64,000 bases of DNA, from contig DATBYW010000029.1 in NCBI GenBank assembly GCA_036513515.1, positions 24,909 to 88,908 of the forward strand. The letters run 5' to 3'. The position numbers and the translations under genes were made by a program. Positions 27,305 to 36,019 of the stretch are shown here, one piece after another (positions within the stretch are counted from its first letter, which is position 1; every line of letters starts with the position of its first letter). The notes beneath the pieces are model-generated. The model was not told the DNA's origin. It searched no databases and saw nothing but the letters and a program-made list of their open reading frames with translations. Source of the stretch: Nephthysia sp036513515. Lineage in GTDB: Bacteria; Chloroflexota; Dormibacteria; Dormibacterales; Dormibacteraceae.

Positions 27305-29245
27305 TTATCGCGCGGCGGTCATGGCCGCGGTGACGACCTGCGGCTTCAGTCCGGTTACTCGCAGGATCTCGGCTTCGTCCAGCGAGTCCTCCGCCAACAG
27401 GGCCTGAGCCAGCGCATCCAGCCTTGAACGGTTCTCAGCGAGCAGCCGCTCGGCCTCCATCAGGCACTCCTGGACGATTCGCTTGATCTCCTCGTCGATG
27501 AGCGCCGCCGTCGCGTCGCTGAAGGGCTTTTGCAGGGCGAGCGGGCCCGGTCCCTCCTCGGTCGAGTAGTTCAGCGGACCCACCTTCGAGCTCATCCCGA
27601 ACCGCACGACCATTTCTCGGGCGATCATCGTCACCTGCTGGAGGTCGTTCTCAGCGCCCGTGGTCGCCATGTTGTACACGAGCAGCTCCGCCCCTCGGCC
27701 GCCCAGGGCGCCGACGATGCGAGCCCGGAGGTACTCCTCCGTGTAGTTGAAGCGGTCGTCCACCGGACTCTGAACGGTGACCCCGAGCGCTCGGCCTCGG
27801 GGAACGATCGTCACCTTTCGAACCGGGTCGGCGCCGGGCACCAGCAGCCCCAGCAGGGCGTGTCCGCTCTCGTGGTAGGCGACCCGCTCGCGGTCCTCCT
27901 GAGAGAGCATGATCTTCCGCTCGGCGCCCAGCAGCACCTTTTCGATCGCCTCGGAGAAATCCTCCATGGTCACCGCGTCGCGGTCCTTGCGCGCCGCCAG
28001 CAGCGCCGCCTCGTTGACGAGGTTGCGGAGGTCCGCGCCCACGAACCCTGGCGTTTGCTGAGCAAGCTCGTTCAGGTCCACGTCGGGCGCCAGCGGGACG
28101 TTGCGCGTGTGGATCTTCAGGATCGCCATCCGGCCGGCGCGGTCCGGCGGCTGGACCACAACCCGCCGGTCGAAACGGCCGGGACGCAGCAGCGCCGAGT
28201 CCAGGACGTCGGCCCGGTTGGTGGCGGCGAGGACGATCACCCCCTCCCGGGAGTCGAAACCGTCCATCTCGGTGAGGATCTGGTTCAGGGTCTGCTCTTG
28301 CTCATCGTTGCCGGACAGCCGGACGCCGCCGGAGCGGCTGCGGCCGATAGCGTCGAGCTCGTCTATGAAGATGATGGCGGGCGCCGCCTGGCGGGCTTTG
28401 TTGAAGAGGTCCCGCACGCGGGAGGCGCCCACCCCGACGATCATCTCGATGAACTCGGCCGCCGAGACGCTGAAGAAGGGGACGCCCGCCTCCCCGGCCA
28501 CGGCTCTCGCCAGCAGGGTCTTGCCGGTACCGGGCGGACCGATCAGCAGCACCCCCTTGGGGACGGTGCCGCCCAGGCGCTGATAGCGCTGAGGCTGTCT
28601 CAGGAAGTCGACTATCTCCTGGAGCTCGGCCTTGGCGTCGTCGATGCCCGCGACGTCGGCGAAGGTCGTGGCGGGACGCTCCGGGTCGTACAGCCGGGCA
28701 CGGCTCTGCCCGATGCCGAAGACGCCGCCCCCGGCCGCCGACGTTGCCCGGCGATTCAGGTAGAGGAATCCCCCGATCAACAGGATCGCCGGCCCGAAGC
28801 TGAAGAGCAGAGTCTGCCAGAGCGGAGTCGGTGGGTTCACCGGTTGGGCGCTGATGGTCACGTTGTGCTGGAGGAGCAAGGGCAGCAGCTCGTTGTCGGC
28901 GAAGGGCGGCTTCACGGTCGCGAAGTGGGTCGCCTTGTTCTTGCTGGTCGGAGTGTCACCGACGGGGTTCTTGGTGATGCCTGTGATCGAGTCGCCCTGG
29001 ATCGTGACGCTGGTCACGTTGTCCGCTGGGATCTGCGCCCTGAAGACGTTATAGGGGATCGTCACCTGCTTGGGCGGCTGCGGCGCCAGGAGCACGTTGA
29101 CGACCACGTAGTTCAGGACGATCAGGATTCCGATCAGGATCCAGTTGCGCGGTCTGCGCAGCCAGTCCATGAGAGTGGGCGGCTTCTGCGGCGGCCTGCG
29201 ACCGGGGAAACGCTCCGGTGCGCCGGGCGGGAGGTTAGAGGACAT
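27305..29245 (-). CDS. ftsH: ATP-dependent zinc metalloprotease FtsH
   Basis: A 646-residue membrane-bound AAA+ protease: N-terminal transmembrane helix at about 34-52, periplasmic domain, second helix near 145-163, Walker A GPPGTGKT (236-243), Walker B IIFIDELDA (291-299) and zinc motif HESGH (458-462). It degrades damaged or short-lived membrane proteins. Monocistronic. A CATACT box lies about 20 nt upstream of the ATG. Divergent from add. Confidence 0.96.
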   Translation of the reverse strand: MSSNLPPGAPERFPGRRPPQKPPTLMDWLRRPRNWILIGILIVLNYVVVNVLLAPQPPKQVTIPYNVFRAQIPADNVTSVTIQGDSITGITKNPVGDTPTSKNKATHFATVKPPFADNELLPLLLQHNVTISAQPVNPPTPLWQTLLFSFGPAILLIGGFLYLNRRATSAAGGGVFGIGQSRARLYDPERPATTFADVAGIDDAKAELQEIVDFLRQPQRYQRLGGTVPKGVLLIGPPGTGKTLLARAVAGEAGVPFFSVSAAEFIEMIVGVGASRVRDLFNKARQAAPAIIFIDELDAIGRSRSGGVRLSGNDEQEQTLNQILTEMDGFDSREGVIVLAATNRADVLDSALLRPGRFDRRVVVQPPDRAGRMAILKIHTRNVPLAPDVDLNELAQQTPGFVGADLRNLVNEAALLAARKDRDAVTMEDFSEAIEKVLLGAERKIMLSQEDRERVAYHESGHALLGLLVPGADPVRKVTIVPRGRALGVTVQSPVDDRFNYTEEYLRARIVGALGGRGAELLVYNMATTGAENDLQQVTMIAREMVVRFGMSSKVGPLNYSTEEGPGPLALQKPFSDATAALIDEEIKRIVQECLMEAERLLAENRSRLDALAQALLAEDSLDEAEILRVTGLKPQVVTAAMTAAR

Positions 29246-29357
29246 GAAACGTTATTGCGGTCCAGTATGCACGGCGTTCGTGTAAGCCGTCTAAACGCCC
29301 CCCGGCGGCGCGAACCATGGCGCATGGCCGGACCTGGCCGATACTGAGCGGCTGTCC

Positions 29358-30323
29358 ATGAAGCCCACGACGCCGGTTGGCGGCGACTCCGACCCGGCCG
29401 ATTTCCAGGCCTGGCCGAAGGCCGAGCTGCATTGCCACCTGGATGGCGCGCTCCGGCCGGCCACTGCCGAAGAGCTGGCCGACGAGCTGGGGCTGGATCT
29501 ACCCCGCCCTCTGCGCCTGGCTGCTCCGGCCTCCTGCGCCTCCCAGGCGGAGTACCTGGAATTCTTCGATCACCCGATCGCGGTGATGCAGACGGCGGAG
29601 GGTATCGCACGGACGGCACGGGAGCTGGGAGAGGATGCCGCGGCCGACGGCATCGAGTACCTGGAGGTGCGCTGGGCCCCTCGCTTCCACCTCAGGCGCG
29701 GGCTCAGTCTGGAGCGGGTGATCGAGGCCGTGCTGGAGGGCCTGGCGGCCGCACCGGTGCGCGCCGTGGCCATCGTCTGCGCCATTCGCCAGCACCCGGT
29801 GGAGGAGAACGTGGCGCTGGCGCGCGCCGCCGGCCGCTACGCCGGACGCGGCGTCGTGGGCTTCGACCTGGCCGGCGACGAAGCGGGTTGGGCCGCCGCC
29901 CCTCACCGACCCGCTTTCGAGGCCGCTCGGGCGGCGGGTCTCCGGCTCACCTGCCACGCCGGCGAGGCAGGACCGCCCTCCAACCTCGGCGATGCGCTTG
30001 ACCTGGGCGTCGAGCGCATCGGCCACGGGGTCCTCGGCGCGGGAGATCACCGCCTGATGGACCGCGTACGCTCGGAAGGCGTGACGCTCGACCTCTGCCC
30101 CACCGCGAACTGGAGGTGCAAGGCCGTGCCGCGGTTGGAGGACCACCCTCTCCCCCGCCTGCTCCGCAGCGGTGTTCGCTGCACCCTGAGCACCGACTCG
30201 CCGACCGTCGCCGGCGTCACGCTGAGCGGGGAGTTCCGTCTCGCTCACCAAACCCTGGGCATGACCCTGGAAGAGCTGCACCGCTGCAACGCGATCGCGT
30301 TTGAATCACGCTTCGGTGACTGA
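29358..30323 (+). CDS. add: Adenosine deaminase family protein
   Basis: A 321-residue metal-dependent hydrolase: HCHLDG (about 25-30) binds zinc, TCHAGE carries the catalytic Glu, RIGHG and STDSP follow. The second Asp of the classic TDDP motif is Ser here, as happens in some actinobacterial-type members. The likely reaction is adenosine to inosine; deoxyadenosine or aminodeoxyfutalosine are alternatives. A GATACT box lies 12 nt upstream. The 3' end overlaps the Nudix gene. Confidence 0.85.
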   Translation: MKPTTPVGGDSDPADFQAWPKAELHCHLDGALRPATAEELADELGLDLPRPLRLAAPASCASQAEYLEFFDHPIAVMQTAEGIARTARELGEDAAADGIEYLEVRWAPRFHLRRGLSLERVIEAVLEGLAAAPVRAVAIVCAIRQHPVEENVALARAAGRYAGRGVVGFDLAGDEAGWAAAPHRPAFEAARAAGLRLTCHAGEAGPPSNLGDALDLGVERIGHGVLGAGDHRLMDRVRSEGVTLDLCPTANWRCKAVPRLEDHPLPRLLRSGVRCTLSTDSPTVAGVTLSGEFRLAHQTLGMTLEELHRCNAIAFESRFGD

Positions 30324-30933
30324 CCTCGGCAAGCTCCGGGCGGCGATCGGCGCGCGCCCTCCCAGGGCCTCGCGCCTGTCCCTCCAGGGCCGCATCCAGG
30401 CGGCCGTCTGTGTTCCCATCCACGACGGTCCACGAGGCCTCGAGGTGTGGGCGATCAAACGGGTCGACAGGCTGCGTCACCACGCCCGGGAGATCGCCTT
30501 TCCGGGGGGCAAGCCGGATCCAGGCGATCGGGACCTGATGGACACCGCCTTCAGAGAGACGGAGGAGGAGCTCGGCATCTCGCGAGAACGCTTGCACCTC
30601 CTGGGCCCCCTGGCCCCCGTGCCGACGGCAACCAGCCGCTTCACCCTCAATCCCTTCGTGGCGCTGGTCGAAGCCGGGGCCGAAGCCAGGCCGTCTGTGA
30701 GCGAGGTGGCGGCGCTGATCCGAATGCCGCTCTCGGACTTCTTCGCCGGCCTGGTGCCGTATCGAGCGATCGAGCTCGGCAGTGGCTGGCGTTCCCCGAT
30801 CTTCGACTTCGAGGTTGGTTCGATGTACGGCGCCAGCGCGCACGTGCTGGAGGAGCTCCTCCTGGTCTATGCCTCCATCAAGGAGCTGGCCTTCCCTGAA
30901 CCCACGCTGACCGATGAGATCCCGTGGCAATAG
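30316..30933 (+). CDS. Nudix hydrolase, CoA pyrophosphatase-like
   Basis: About 205 residues with the Nudix box GGKPDPGDRDLMDTAFRETE followed by EELG. This spacing, with Asp in the CoA-pyrophosphatase style, resembles the YeaB/NudL group, which cleaves CoA or other nucleotide diphosphates. The start is ambiguous: GTG 30316 (8-nt overlap with add) or TTG 30301. No Shine-Dalgarno, so it is probably translated by coupling to add. Confidence 0.85.
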   Translation: MTDLGKLRAAIGARPPRASRLSLQGRIQAAVCVPIHDGPRGLEVWAIKRVDRLRHHAREIAFPGGKPDPGDRDLMDTAFRETEEELGISRERLHLLGPLAPVPTATSRFTLNPFVALVEAGAEARPSVSEVAALIRMPLSDFFAGLVPYRAIELGSGWRSPIFDFEVGSMYGASAHVLEELLLVYASIKELAFPEPTLTDEIPWQ

Positions 30934-31019
30934 GCTGCGTGCTCCTTCAGTAGTCTTTCTTGCCTTGCTGTGTGCTGGCGCCCGGCGCTTCCCCAAGACT
31001 GAAGACTGAGGAGGTCACC

Positions 31020-31427
31020 ATGAGCGGATTCCGGTCCTTTCTGCTGCGCGGCAGCGTGGTCGACCTGGCGGTGGGAATCGTCATCGGCGCCGCCTTCGGA
31101 ACGGTGGTGAACGAGCTCGTCAAGGACTTCATCACACCGCTGATCGCCGCCGTGGGCGGTCAGCCCAACTTCGACTCCCTCTACTTCACGGTCAACAACA
31201 GCCGGTTCATGTATGGCCGCTTCCTGGACGCGGCCATCAGCTTCCTTCTCGTCGCGGCGGTCGTCTACTACCTGATCGTGCTGCCCTACTCCCGCTTCCG
31301 CGCGCGCTTCGAGAAGGCGCCCTCACCCGAGCCGAAGACCAGGGACTGCCCCGAGTGCCTGAGCCAGATCCCGGCAAACGCCCGGCGCTGCGCCTACTGC
31401 ACGGCAGTACTCTCCGTAGCCGCGTAA
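31020..31427 (+). CDS. mscL: Large-conductance mechanosensitive channel with C-terminal zinc ribbon
   Basis: A 135-residue MscL: N-terminal helix FRSFLLRGSVVDLAVG, first transmembrane helix, loop, second helix at about 70-90. Instead of ending with a short helix, it carries a zinc ribbon with cysteines at 110, 113, 124 and 127 (CPEC and CAYC). The channel opens under hypo-osmotic shock; the ribbon would lie in the cytoplasmic bundle. AGGAGG about 6 nt upstream fixes ATG 31020. Confidence 0.92.
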   Translation: MSGFRSFLLRGSVVDLAVGIVIGAAFGTVVNELVKDFITPLIAAVGGQPNFDSLYFTVNNSRFMYGRFLDAAISFLLVAAVVYYLIVLPYSRFRARFEKAPSPEPKTRDCPECLSQIPANARRCAYCTAVLSVAA

Positions 31428-31472
31428 GTCCGTCCCTCGCTGAGGCGGTCCGATGGCGGGGAGGCGCTTTCT

Positions 31473-31952
31473 TCAGCCCTCTAGCTGTCTGAGTTGGTCG
31501 ATGTGGGCCTCGAGGTGGCCTATGAGCAGCATGTCCAGGACCTCGCGGAGTTGGACCTCCCGGTTGCCGCTCTGGGCAACGTAGAGCGCCGTGCGCTCGA
31601 GGTCTTCTTCTCGCATCTCGTCCAGCAGCGTCTCCAGGCCTCCCACACCCCGCTCGATATCGCGGCGCAGCTGCTCCTCCGCTGCGGCGGGGCCCGAGTC
31701 GATGGCCTCCCGCCTGCGGAGGGTGCCAGCCTCGTCACGCCCGATCTGGGTGGCGCCGCCCATCACCTCTCTGACCTGCACGGTCCAGTAGGGCAGCATC
31801 TCGGCCACGTGCCCGAAAACGTTGGACCGATCCCACCGCTCGCCCGTTTTCTCGTCCGCCGGGCCCAGATCGCCCCGCCCCACCAGGGGGAGGGCAGCAA
31901 GGGCAGCCCCTGCCTCCCGAGCGCGGCGGCGATACGACTCGAGATCGCTCAT
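31473..31952 (-). CDS. DinB-family protein
   Basis: A 159-residue four-helix-bundle protein with HVAEMLPYW and a C-terminal LIGHLEAHIDQLRQL, giving the His spacing of DinB/YfiT-like metal-binding proteins. Members are thiol transferases or uncharacterised stress proteins. The ATG overlaps the upp stop by 4 nt, making it the last gene of deoA-telA-udp-upp-dinB. Confidence 0.78.
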   Translation of the reverse strand: MSDLESYRRRAREAGAALAALPLVGRGDLGPADEKTGERWDRSNVFGHVAEMLPYWTVQVREVMGGATQIGRDEAGTLRRREAIDSGPAAAEEQLRRDIERGVGGLETLLDEMREEDLERTALYVAQSGNREVQLREVLDMLLIGHLEAHIDQLRQLEG

Positions 31953-32569
31953 CTTGTCCCGAACAGCCTATCGCCGAAGTCGCCGAGGCCGGGCACGATG
32001 AAGGCGCGGTCGTTCAGTCCCTCGTCCAGCGCGGCGGTGAAGACGTCGACGTCGGGGTGTTGCTCCTGGATGTGTCGAACGCCCTCAGGAGCGGCCACCA
32101 CACAGACCATTCGCGTACCCACGCCGCCCACCTCCTTGATCATGTCGAGCGCCCGAGCGCCCGAGCCCCCCGTCGCCAGCATTGGGTCGAGCAGCAGCGG
32201 GACCTTTCCGGCGAGCGGCGGCAGTTTGTTGTAGTAGATCCTGGCCACCGCCGTCTCCTCGTCCCGTTCCAGCCCGATGTAGCCGACGCTGACCCGGGGC
32301 AGCAGTTCCAGCACCGGCCCGAGCAGACCGAGGCCGGCTCTCAGCACCGGTATGGCCACCACCTCAGCCTCCACCCGGTGAACCCCGGCGTCTTTGAGCG
32401 GCGTCCGAACCGTATCCTCCCGGACCGGCAGGTCACGCGTCGCCTCGTAGAGGAGGAAGGTGATCACCCTGCGCGTGAGGACGCGAAACTCCTCCGGCTC
32501 GGTGGCCGAGTCACGCAGACCGGCCAGGCAGTCCTGGACGATCGGGTGGTCACTGATGTGCAGCGGCAC
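31949..32569 (-). CDS. upp: Uracil phosphoribosyltransferase
   Basis: A 206-residue type I PRTase with the PRPP loop DPMLATGGSG (near 127) and the C-terminal uracil site segment FGDRLFGTR. It makes UMP from uracil and PRPP. GTG start, 20-nt overlap with udp. It fits the uridine phosphorylase next to it and would also use uracil from PsuG. Confidence 0.94.
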   Translation of the reverse strand: MPLHISDHPIVQDCLAGLRDSATEPEEFRVLTRRVITFLLYEATRDLPVREDTVRTPLKDAGVHRVEAEVVAIPVLRAGLGLLGPVLELLPRVSVGYIGLERDEETAVARIYYNKLPPLAGKVPLLLDPMLATGGSGARALDMIKEVGGVGTRMVCVVAAPEGVRHIQEQHPDVDVFTAALDEGLNDRAFIVPGLGDFGDRLFGTR

Positions 32570-33314
32570 GATCCCCCTCGATCAGGCGGCGGACGGCTTC
32601 CACGGCGACGTCGATCATCCTGTGTATCAAGGCGGGATCCACATGATGGATCTCGCCCGCGTCCAGTTCGTCCACGCAGACCAGCAGGACTCCGGCGCGC
32701 CACCGGCGCAGGGCGCTCACCACCATCAGGGTGGCCGACTCCATGTCGTTGGCGAGCACCCCGGCGCGAGCCCACATCTTCAGCTCCGCCCGCAGCTCTT
32801 CGGAGCGCGGCATGGTGCCTGGCAATAGGTCCGAGTAGAGGGCGTCGACGCTCCTGACGACTCCCAGGTGGTGGGTGACCCCGGCCGCGGCGGCGGCTCC
32901 GAGGCAGGCCGCAACCACGTCGTGAGAGGCGATCGCCGGGTACTCGCGCGGCACGTAGCCATCGGGAGTTCCCTCACTGCGAACCGCCCCGGTCACCACC
33001 ACGAGGTCGCCGAGACGGATGCCAGGCTGCGCGGCGCCGCAGGTACCGACCCTGATGAAGGTGTGGGCTCCCAGCTCACCGAGCTCTTCGACCGCGATGG
33101 CCATCGAGGGGCCGCCGATGCCGCTCGAGCAGGTGGAGACTAGCTCGTCCCCGACCCTGCCGGTGAAGGTCCGGAACTCACGCGACCAGGCCTTCTCCTC
33201 GGCGCCCTCCAGGTGCTCGGCGATCAGCTTCGTGCGGAATGGGTCGCCGGGGACGAGCACATAGCCCCCGACCTCGCCCTCGGCCAGTCCGACGTGGTAC
33301 TTGCGCTCGGCCAC
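32550..33314 (-). CDS. udp: Uridine phosphorylase-type nucleoside phosphorylase
   Basis: A 254-residue PNP/UDP-family enzyme with VLVPGDPFR at the phosphate site, GIGGPSMAIAVEEL, FIRVGTCGA and NDMESATLM at the nucleoside site. It cleaves uridine (possibly other nucleosides) with phosphate to the base and ribose 1-phosphate. GTG 33314 has a TAGAAT box 9 nt upstream, so an internal promoter is possible. Confidence 0.88.
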   Translation of the reverse strand: MAERKYHVGLAEGEVGGYVLVPGDPFRTKLIAEHLEGAEEKAWSREFRTFTGRVGDELVSTCSSGIGGPSMAIAVEELGELGAHTFIRVGTCGAAQPGIRLGDLVVVTGAVRSEGTPDGYVPREYPAIASHDVVAACLGAAAAAGVTHHLGVVRSVDALYSDLLPGTMPRSEELRAELKMWARAGVLANDMESATLMVVSALRRWRAGVLLVCVDELDAGEIHHVDPALIHRMIDVAVEAVRRLIEGDRAAAHQ

Positions 33315-33352
33315 CGGCCGAGAATTCTAGCTGCTGCTAGCTGAGGTCTCCC

Positions 33353-34630
33353 TTAGCCGGACCGGCGGTTTTCTGGTAGCTGGAGCTCGGAAGTGACGGC
33401 GGCGGCCTGCGCCTGGCCAATCTCGGCGCGGCGGGCGCGCTCGACGTAGACCTTCGACTTGTCGATCTCTCCCGACAGGGTCTGGATGGTGCGCTGCATG
33501 TTGTCGAGCGCGTTGATCTTGTACTTGTCGATCATGTCGATGGTCGCGTAGACGTTGTTGAAGGCGGTCTGCAGCTTCTGGATGTCGATCGTTGCGTTTG
33601 CCGCCTGGCTCTGGATCTGCCCCGTCTGCTGGCGCAGCAGCTGCGACGTCGACTCGATCAGGTTGCCCGTGGTCGTGTTGAGGGCCGTGATCTGATCCAG
33701 GACCAGCTTCTGGTTGGTGAGCGCCTGGGCCACTATGACCGCCGTGCGCAATGCGGAGACGGTGGTGGTGGTGGCTCGTTCCACCCCCTTGACCAGCTCC
33801 TGGTTGTTCTTGCGGACCAGGTCCAGGGCCAGGTAGCCCTGCATGTTCACGGCGAGCTGGGTCAGCAGGTCCTGCCGCTTCTGGCGCACGTAGAAGAGGA
33901 CGTTCTCCTGTAGCGACCGAGCCTTCTCCGGGTCGCTCAGCTCGAGCTGGCGGATCTTGGCTGTGAGCGCGTCGTCGAGCTTGGCGGCCATGAAGGCGTA
34001 CTCCTCCAGACGCCCCTTCATCGACCAGATGTTCACCTTCTCCTGCTCGATCGCCACGTTGTCCTTTCGAAGCTCATCCTGCCCGTGGTAGAGCGATTGG
34101 ATGATCGCGTTGAGGTTCGACTGCGAGGACTGGTAGCGGTGGAAGTAGTCGCGCAGGTTGTTGCCAAGCGGAATGACGCCCAGAAGCTTTCGCTCGATGC
34201 CGCCCTGCTTGGCGGGATCCAGATCTTCCACCTGCCTGCGCAGCGCGATCAGCGACTTGGAGACGCCGGAGCCGGCCCCAAGACCGCGCTCCAGCGAGGT
34301 GGCAGGCCGCTCCAGGAACCGGTTGGAGACCTCCGCCGAGCGGCGTACCTCCTGGTTGCCGAGCCGGCTCACGGAGTCGAGCTTCTGCTCGTACTCGGGG
34401 GAGTGGACGTCCAGCGCCACCAGCGAATCGACGAAGCTCTGGACGGCCGTCGAGATCTGTTTGGCCGTGTCTTCGTCGACCTTCATTGAGGCCGCGGCCT
34501 GGTCCTGGCTGACTGCGGGGACCGCAGCCGGGGGGTCTAGAACCAGGGCGTCCGTGCCGGCAGGCCTCTCTGTGGCCTGGCCACTTCCGCCCTCTTCGCT
34601 GGCGGTGTCGCCAGGTCTTCTGTCAGTCAT
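33353..34630 (-). CDS. TelA/KlaA-family toxic anion resistance protein
   Basis: A 425-residue, mostly helical, coiled-coil protein matching the TelA family (GLGAGSGVSKSLIALRRQVE, IPLGNNLRDYFHRYQSSQSN, DNVAIEQEKVNIWSMKGRLE). It is named for tellurite resistance, but its biochemical role is unresolved; many members belong to TerD-type stress systems. Here no ter genes are near. It lies inside a nucleoside salvage operon, 15 nt after deoA and 38 nt before udp. AAGGAGG precedes the ATG. Confidence 0.88.
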   Translation of the reverse strand: MTDRRPGDTASEEGGSGQATERPAGTDALVLDPPAAVPAVSQDQAAASMKVDEDTAKQISTAVQSFVDSLVALDVHSPEYEQKLDSVSRLGNQEVRRSAEVSNRFLERPATSLERGLGAGSGVSKSLIALRRQVEDLDPAKQGGIERKLLGVIPLGNNLRDYFHRYQSSQSNLNAIIQSLYHGQDELRKDNVAIEQEKVNIWSMKGRLEEYAFMAAKLDDALTAKIRQLELSDPEKARSLQENVLFYVRQKRQDLLTQLAVNMQGYLALDLVRKNNQELVKGVERATTTTVSALRTAVIVAQALTNQKLVLDQITALNTTTGNLIESTSQLLRQQTGQIQSQAANATIDIQKLQTAFNNVYATIDMIDKYKINALDNMQRTIQTLSGEIDKSKVYVERARRAEIGQAQAAAVTSELQLPENRRSG

Positions 34631-34645
34631 ATGGTGGGTTCCTCC

Positions 34646-35983
34646 TTATCTCGGGACAACGCGCGAGGACCGGGTTGCGCTCGCCGCCTCGGGTTGGCTT
34701 TTCTGGAGGCCGCCACGGTCCACCCTGTAGAGCAGGTGGGGAGGCCGCTCGACCTCCTCTTCCGCGACCCGCCAGGCTGCCTTCAGGCGCGCCTCGGCCC
34801 TTTCTGCGACCTCTTCTGAAGCCGCGTGGACCCGCACCAGTGGCGAGCCCTTGGTGACGCGGTCACCGACGGCTGCTTCGATGGTCAGGCCCGCACCGTG
34901 GTCGATCTCGTCTTCCTTCCGACGCCGGCCACCGCCGATGTCGATCACCGCCAGCCCGCAGGCCAGCGCGTCGACGCTGCTTACCCATCCCTCGCGGTCC
35001 GCCCGAACCGTGATGGTGGCGCCATGCGCGACCGGTGGATGCTCGCGGCTCCCGCCCTGAGCCTCCAGCATCTCCCAGAGCTTTCTTTCGCCGTCACCGC
35101 TTTCGATGGCCGCCGCCGGATCCGCTTCCACCCCCGCCAGTGAGCACATCTCGCGCGCCACGGCCACACAAACGTCAGTCAGCTCGCGCTGGCCCCGCCC
35201 GGCCAGAACTTCCAGTGCCTCGAGCACTTCGAGTGCAGTGCCGACGCACCGTCCCAGCGGGTTGTCCATCGCGGTCACCAGGGCTACCGTGCGCCGCCCG
35301 GCGCCTTCGCCGATGCCGACCATCGCTCTGGCCAGCTCGATGGCGGCAGGCGCGTCGCGCATGAAGGCACCGCGCCCGAACTTCACGTCAAGGACGATGG
35401 CGTCGGCGCCGGCGGCGATCTTCTTTGACATCACGCTAGAGGCGATCAGCGGCACCGACGGCACCGTGCCGCTGACATCCCGCAGCGCGTAGAGCGCCTT
35501 GTCCGCCGGCACCATCCTGGCTGACTGCGCCGCGACGGCGAGACCCACGCGCCGGACCTGGTCTACGAACTCTTGGGGGGAGAGCTCCACCCTCACGCCG
35601 GGGACGGATTCCAGCTTGTCGAGGGTCCCGCCGGTGTGGGCCAGCGCGCGGCCGCTGAGCTTGGGCACCGGGACGCCACACGCCGCTGCGAGCGGCCCGG
35701 CCACCAGAGTGACCTTGTCCCCCACACCGCCGGTCGAATGCTTGTCCACCTTTACGCCCGGAATCCCGCTAAGGTCCAGCGTCTCTCCGGTCTCAACCAT
35801 GGCGCGGGTCAGCTCGAGAGTCTCGGCATCGGTCATGCCACGGGTGCAGACGGCCATCAGCCAGGCGGCCATCTGGTAGTCCGGGATCGATCCCTCCAGG
35901 TAGCCACGCAGGAGAAAGCGGATCTGCTCCGGATCGTGCTCGCCTCCATCGCGCTTCTGTCCGATGATCTCGAGCACGTCCAC
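34646..35983 (-). CDS. deoA: Thymidine/pyrimidine-nucleoside phosphorylase
   Basis: A 445-residue enzyme with the family signature SGRALAHTGGTLDKLE, the phosphate/base site KHSTGGVGDK and a C-terminal PYNP domain. It splits thymidine, deoxyuridine or uridine with phosphate to the base and (deoxy)ribose 1-phosphate, feeding upp and, via deoxyribose 5-phosphate, deoC. First gene of its operon; GTG at 35983 with TAGCAT exactly 7 nt upstream. The last 20 residues are a polar tail not typical of the family. Confidence 0.92.
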   Translation of the reverse strand: MDVLEIIGQKRDGGEHDPEQIRFLLRGYLEGSIPDYQMAAWLMAVCTRGMTDAETLELTRAMVETGETLDLSGIPGVKVDKHSTGGVGDKVTLVAGPLAAACGVPVPKLSGRALAHTGGTLDKLESVPGVRVELSPQEFVDQVRRVGLAVAAQSARMVPADKALYALRDVSGTVPSVPLIASSVMSKKIAAGADAIVLDVKFGRGAFMRDAPAAIELARAMVGIGEGAGRRTVALVTAMDNPLGRCVGTALEVLEALEVLAGRGQRELTDVCVAVAREMCSLAGVEADPAAAIESGDGERKLWEMLEAQGGSREHPPVAHGATITVRADREGWVSSVDALACGLAVIDIGGGRRRKEDEIDHGAGLTIEAAVGDRVTKGSPLVRVHAASEEVAERAEARLKAAWRVAEEEVERPPHLLYRVDRGGLQKSQPEAASATRSSRVVPR

Positions 35984-35990
35984 ACCCCCG

Positions 35991-35996
35991 ATGCTA
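35991..35996 (-). promoter_or_regulatory. Leaderless-type -10 box of the deoA operon
   Basis: TAGCAT on the minus strand, followed by CGGGGGT (7 nt) and the deoA GTG. It lies in the 36-nt gap after the DtxR-type regulator gene, so deoA probably has its own promoter. Confidence 0.45.
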
Positions 35997-36019
35997 GTGG
36001 ACTATGAGAGTCGTCCCTT

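Noticed and set aside
27530..29347. 605-residue open frame opposite ftsH
   Set aside because: Antisense shadow of the FtsH gene with no recognisable domain.
33353..34630. Tellurite resistance island
   Set aside because: Only a telA homologue is present; no terB, terC, terD or terZ genes are in the window.
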